Shown here in pieces: positions 29,427 through 30,225 of a stretch of DNA of 30,225 nt (its first letter is position 1; every line of letters begins with the position of its first letter). The position numbers and the translations under genes are program-made. The notes under the pieces are model-generated. The model was not told where the DNA came from. It did not search any database and saw only the letters and a program-made list of their open reading frames with translations. This DNA is from Chromera velia (Eukaryota; Sar; Chromeraceae): assembly GCA_018398765.1 (NCBI GenBank), contig JAHBMJ010001488.1:1-30225 (forward strand), in the 5' to 3' direction.

Positions 29427-29667
29427 TGTAAGGGCTCAGTATAGGATTGCCCGCCGCCAGTCCCGCCGCCGCATGATAGTGAGATATGCGGCAAGGATGC
29501 GCTCCGTACATTGAATTAATTCTGAGTGAGATCTGCGTTTGGATACAACAACAGACTGAATGACAGAAGAGAAGAAGTTTATTCTCTCTCTCAGTTCTCT
29601 CTCTATAAAACTATGAGACCAAGTAAATCTATGTCTATTGTCTGTTATAGAGTCCAACCACCTTTTA
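29427..29667 (+). repeat. 3' LTR of element A
   Basis: Matches 21378-21616. Starts with canonical TG and carries the TATAAAA box at 29604-29610. It is followed directly by the AGGGG target duplication. Confidence 0.93.
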
Positions 29668-29672
29668 AGGGG

Positions 29673-29965
29673 ATGTTGTGATCAAGGAGGGGGGAGAGAG
29701 CGGGAGTAAGGGGAAGAAAGAGATAGAGACAAGGAAGAAAGAAACTATAGAAGAACACAGGACCTGTCAGAGGTGGAGAAAGGGAGAGAGAGAAAAAAAG
29801 AAAGAAAAAAAAAGAAAAAGGGAAGAACAAAAAGGTGGTACGGGTAGGTACGGGGGAACAAAGGAAACAAAGAAGGAGAAAAGAACTTTATGAGAGTCTC
29901 ACAGAATTATACACACTATTACACAGATCTACAGACCGTCAAACAAGCAGGCAAACCAGTATATC
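29673..29965. other. Purine-rich low-complexity flank
   Basis: G/A-rich strand with many GGGA and GAAA motifs. Apparent open frames are compositional only. Confidence 0.6.
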
Positions 29966-30029
29966 GGCAGACAGACAGACAGACTGAGTATGCTTCTTCT
30001 TCTTCTCCCTACTTTTCTTCATGAACACA

Positions 30030-30036
<7 letters not shown>
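29966..30036. repeat. CAGA-repeat-linked dispersed core, copy 2
   Basis: A CAGA tract, then a core identical to 17430-17470 except for one base (29997-30036), then more CAGA units. The orientation is the same as in copy 1. Upstream bases also resemble copy 1 (ACAAGC... followed by CAGA units). Confidence 0.7.
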
Positions 30037-30060
<24 letters not shown>

Positions 30061-30131
30061 CACAGACACACAGACACACACACAGACGCACACACACGTA
30101 CACACGCATGCACACACGTACACACGCGCAC

Positions 30132-30171
<40 letters not shown>

Positions 30172-30225
30172 ATACACACATATACAGAGAGAGAGAGGGG
30201 GGGGGGGGGGGGGGGGGGAAAAGGG
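30037..30225. repeat. (CAGA)n, (CA)n and poly-G tract
   Basis: CAGA units grade into a CA dinucleotide tract (to about 30182), then GAGA and a run of about 24 G. The window edge in such a tract may reflect an assembly break. Confidence 0.9.

Larger units (their letters stand above)
21378..29667 (+). mobile_element. Copia-type LTR retrotransposon (element A), interrupted by element B
   Basis: Direct LTRs at 21378-21616 and 29427-29667 are bracketed by AGGGG at 21373-21377 and 29668-29672, the 5-bp target duplication typical of copia. Modules appear in copia order: gag, protease, GAG-pre-integrase, integrase, RT and RNase H. Removing the nested element B (2624 bp) and one GAAGC copy leaves about 5.7 kb, a normal copia size. 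The reading frame of gag before B is the same frame that resumes after B. Stops and several frame changes show it is inactive. A purine-rich tract, AGGGGGTGAT, directly precedes the 3' LTR, as a polypurine primer should. No TGG-type primer-binding site follows the 5' LTR. Confidence 0.93.

Noticed and set aside
29939..30169. Minus-strand CVCVCVCV frame
   Set aside because: Translation of the CA/GT dinucleotide tract.

Overview
The window reads as nuclear DNA of a unicellular eukaryote with intron-rich genes, very abundant tetranucleotide microsatellites and Ty1/copia-type LTR retrotransposons. A photosynthetic alveolate such as Chromera is my best guess. That placement is inference from the BTB and ankyrin protein styles and the repeat content, and nothing in the sequence proves it. 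I see no rRNA, tRNA, CRISPR or bacterial operon signals. Intron-exon structures below were worked out by eye from splice motifs, phase agreement and protein sense.

Layout. 228-966 is a degenerate minisatellite with a 35-bp period. 1488-5110 is a decayed copia-type element (element C) with direct LTRs of about 420 bp, a proline-rich ORF, RT and RNase H, but no visible integrase. 5111-7173 is AT-rich and apparently gene-free. 7834-10695 (minus) holds a BTB/POZ gene whose first two exons are convincing. Further exons with a BACK-like segment lie downstream but contain a frame break. 11647-13392 (plus) is an intact ankyrin-repeat gene, divergent from the BTB gene. 13393-15858 is gene-poor.

15859-20527 (minus) is a multi-exon secretory-pathway alpha/beta hydrolase (lipase/esterase-like). 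It has a signal peptide, a GHSLGG nucleophile elbow and recognisable Asp and His triad residues. Nine exons have mutually consistent splice phases and the last exon is uncertain. Several of its introns are built from tetranucleotide repeats that run right up to the splice sites.

21378-29667 is a copia-type retrotransposon (element A, plus strand, 239/241-bp LTRs, 5-bp target duplication AGGGG). It has gag, protease, GAG-pre-integrase, integrase, RT and RNase H modules, all broken by stops and frame changes. A second, internally deleted copia-type element (element B, minus strand, 22606-25229, two 229-bp LTRs, target duplication GAAGC) sits inside the gag/pol reading frame of A. 29673-30225 is low-complexity DNA ending in a CA tract and a G run.

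The three retroelements share a decay signature. Their LTR pairs differ almost only by transitions, and many stops or lost catalytic residues are explained by C-to-T or G-to-A changes. The most unusual host features are three. One is a 24-bp direct repeat enclosing a 19-bp inverted repeat inside a BTB intron. The second is the microsatellite-embedded splice sites of the hydrolase gene. The third is a roughly 40-bp conserved core attached to CAGA repeats that recurs in an intron and at the window end.
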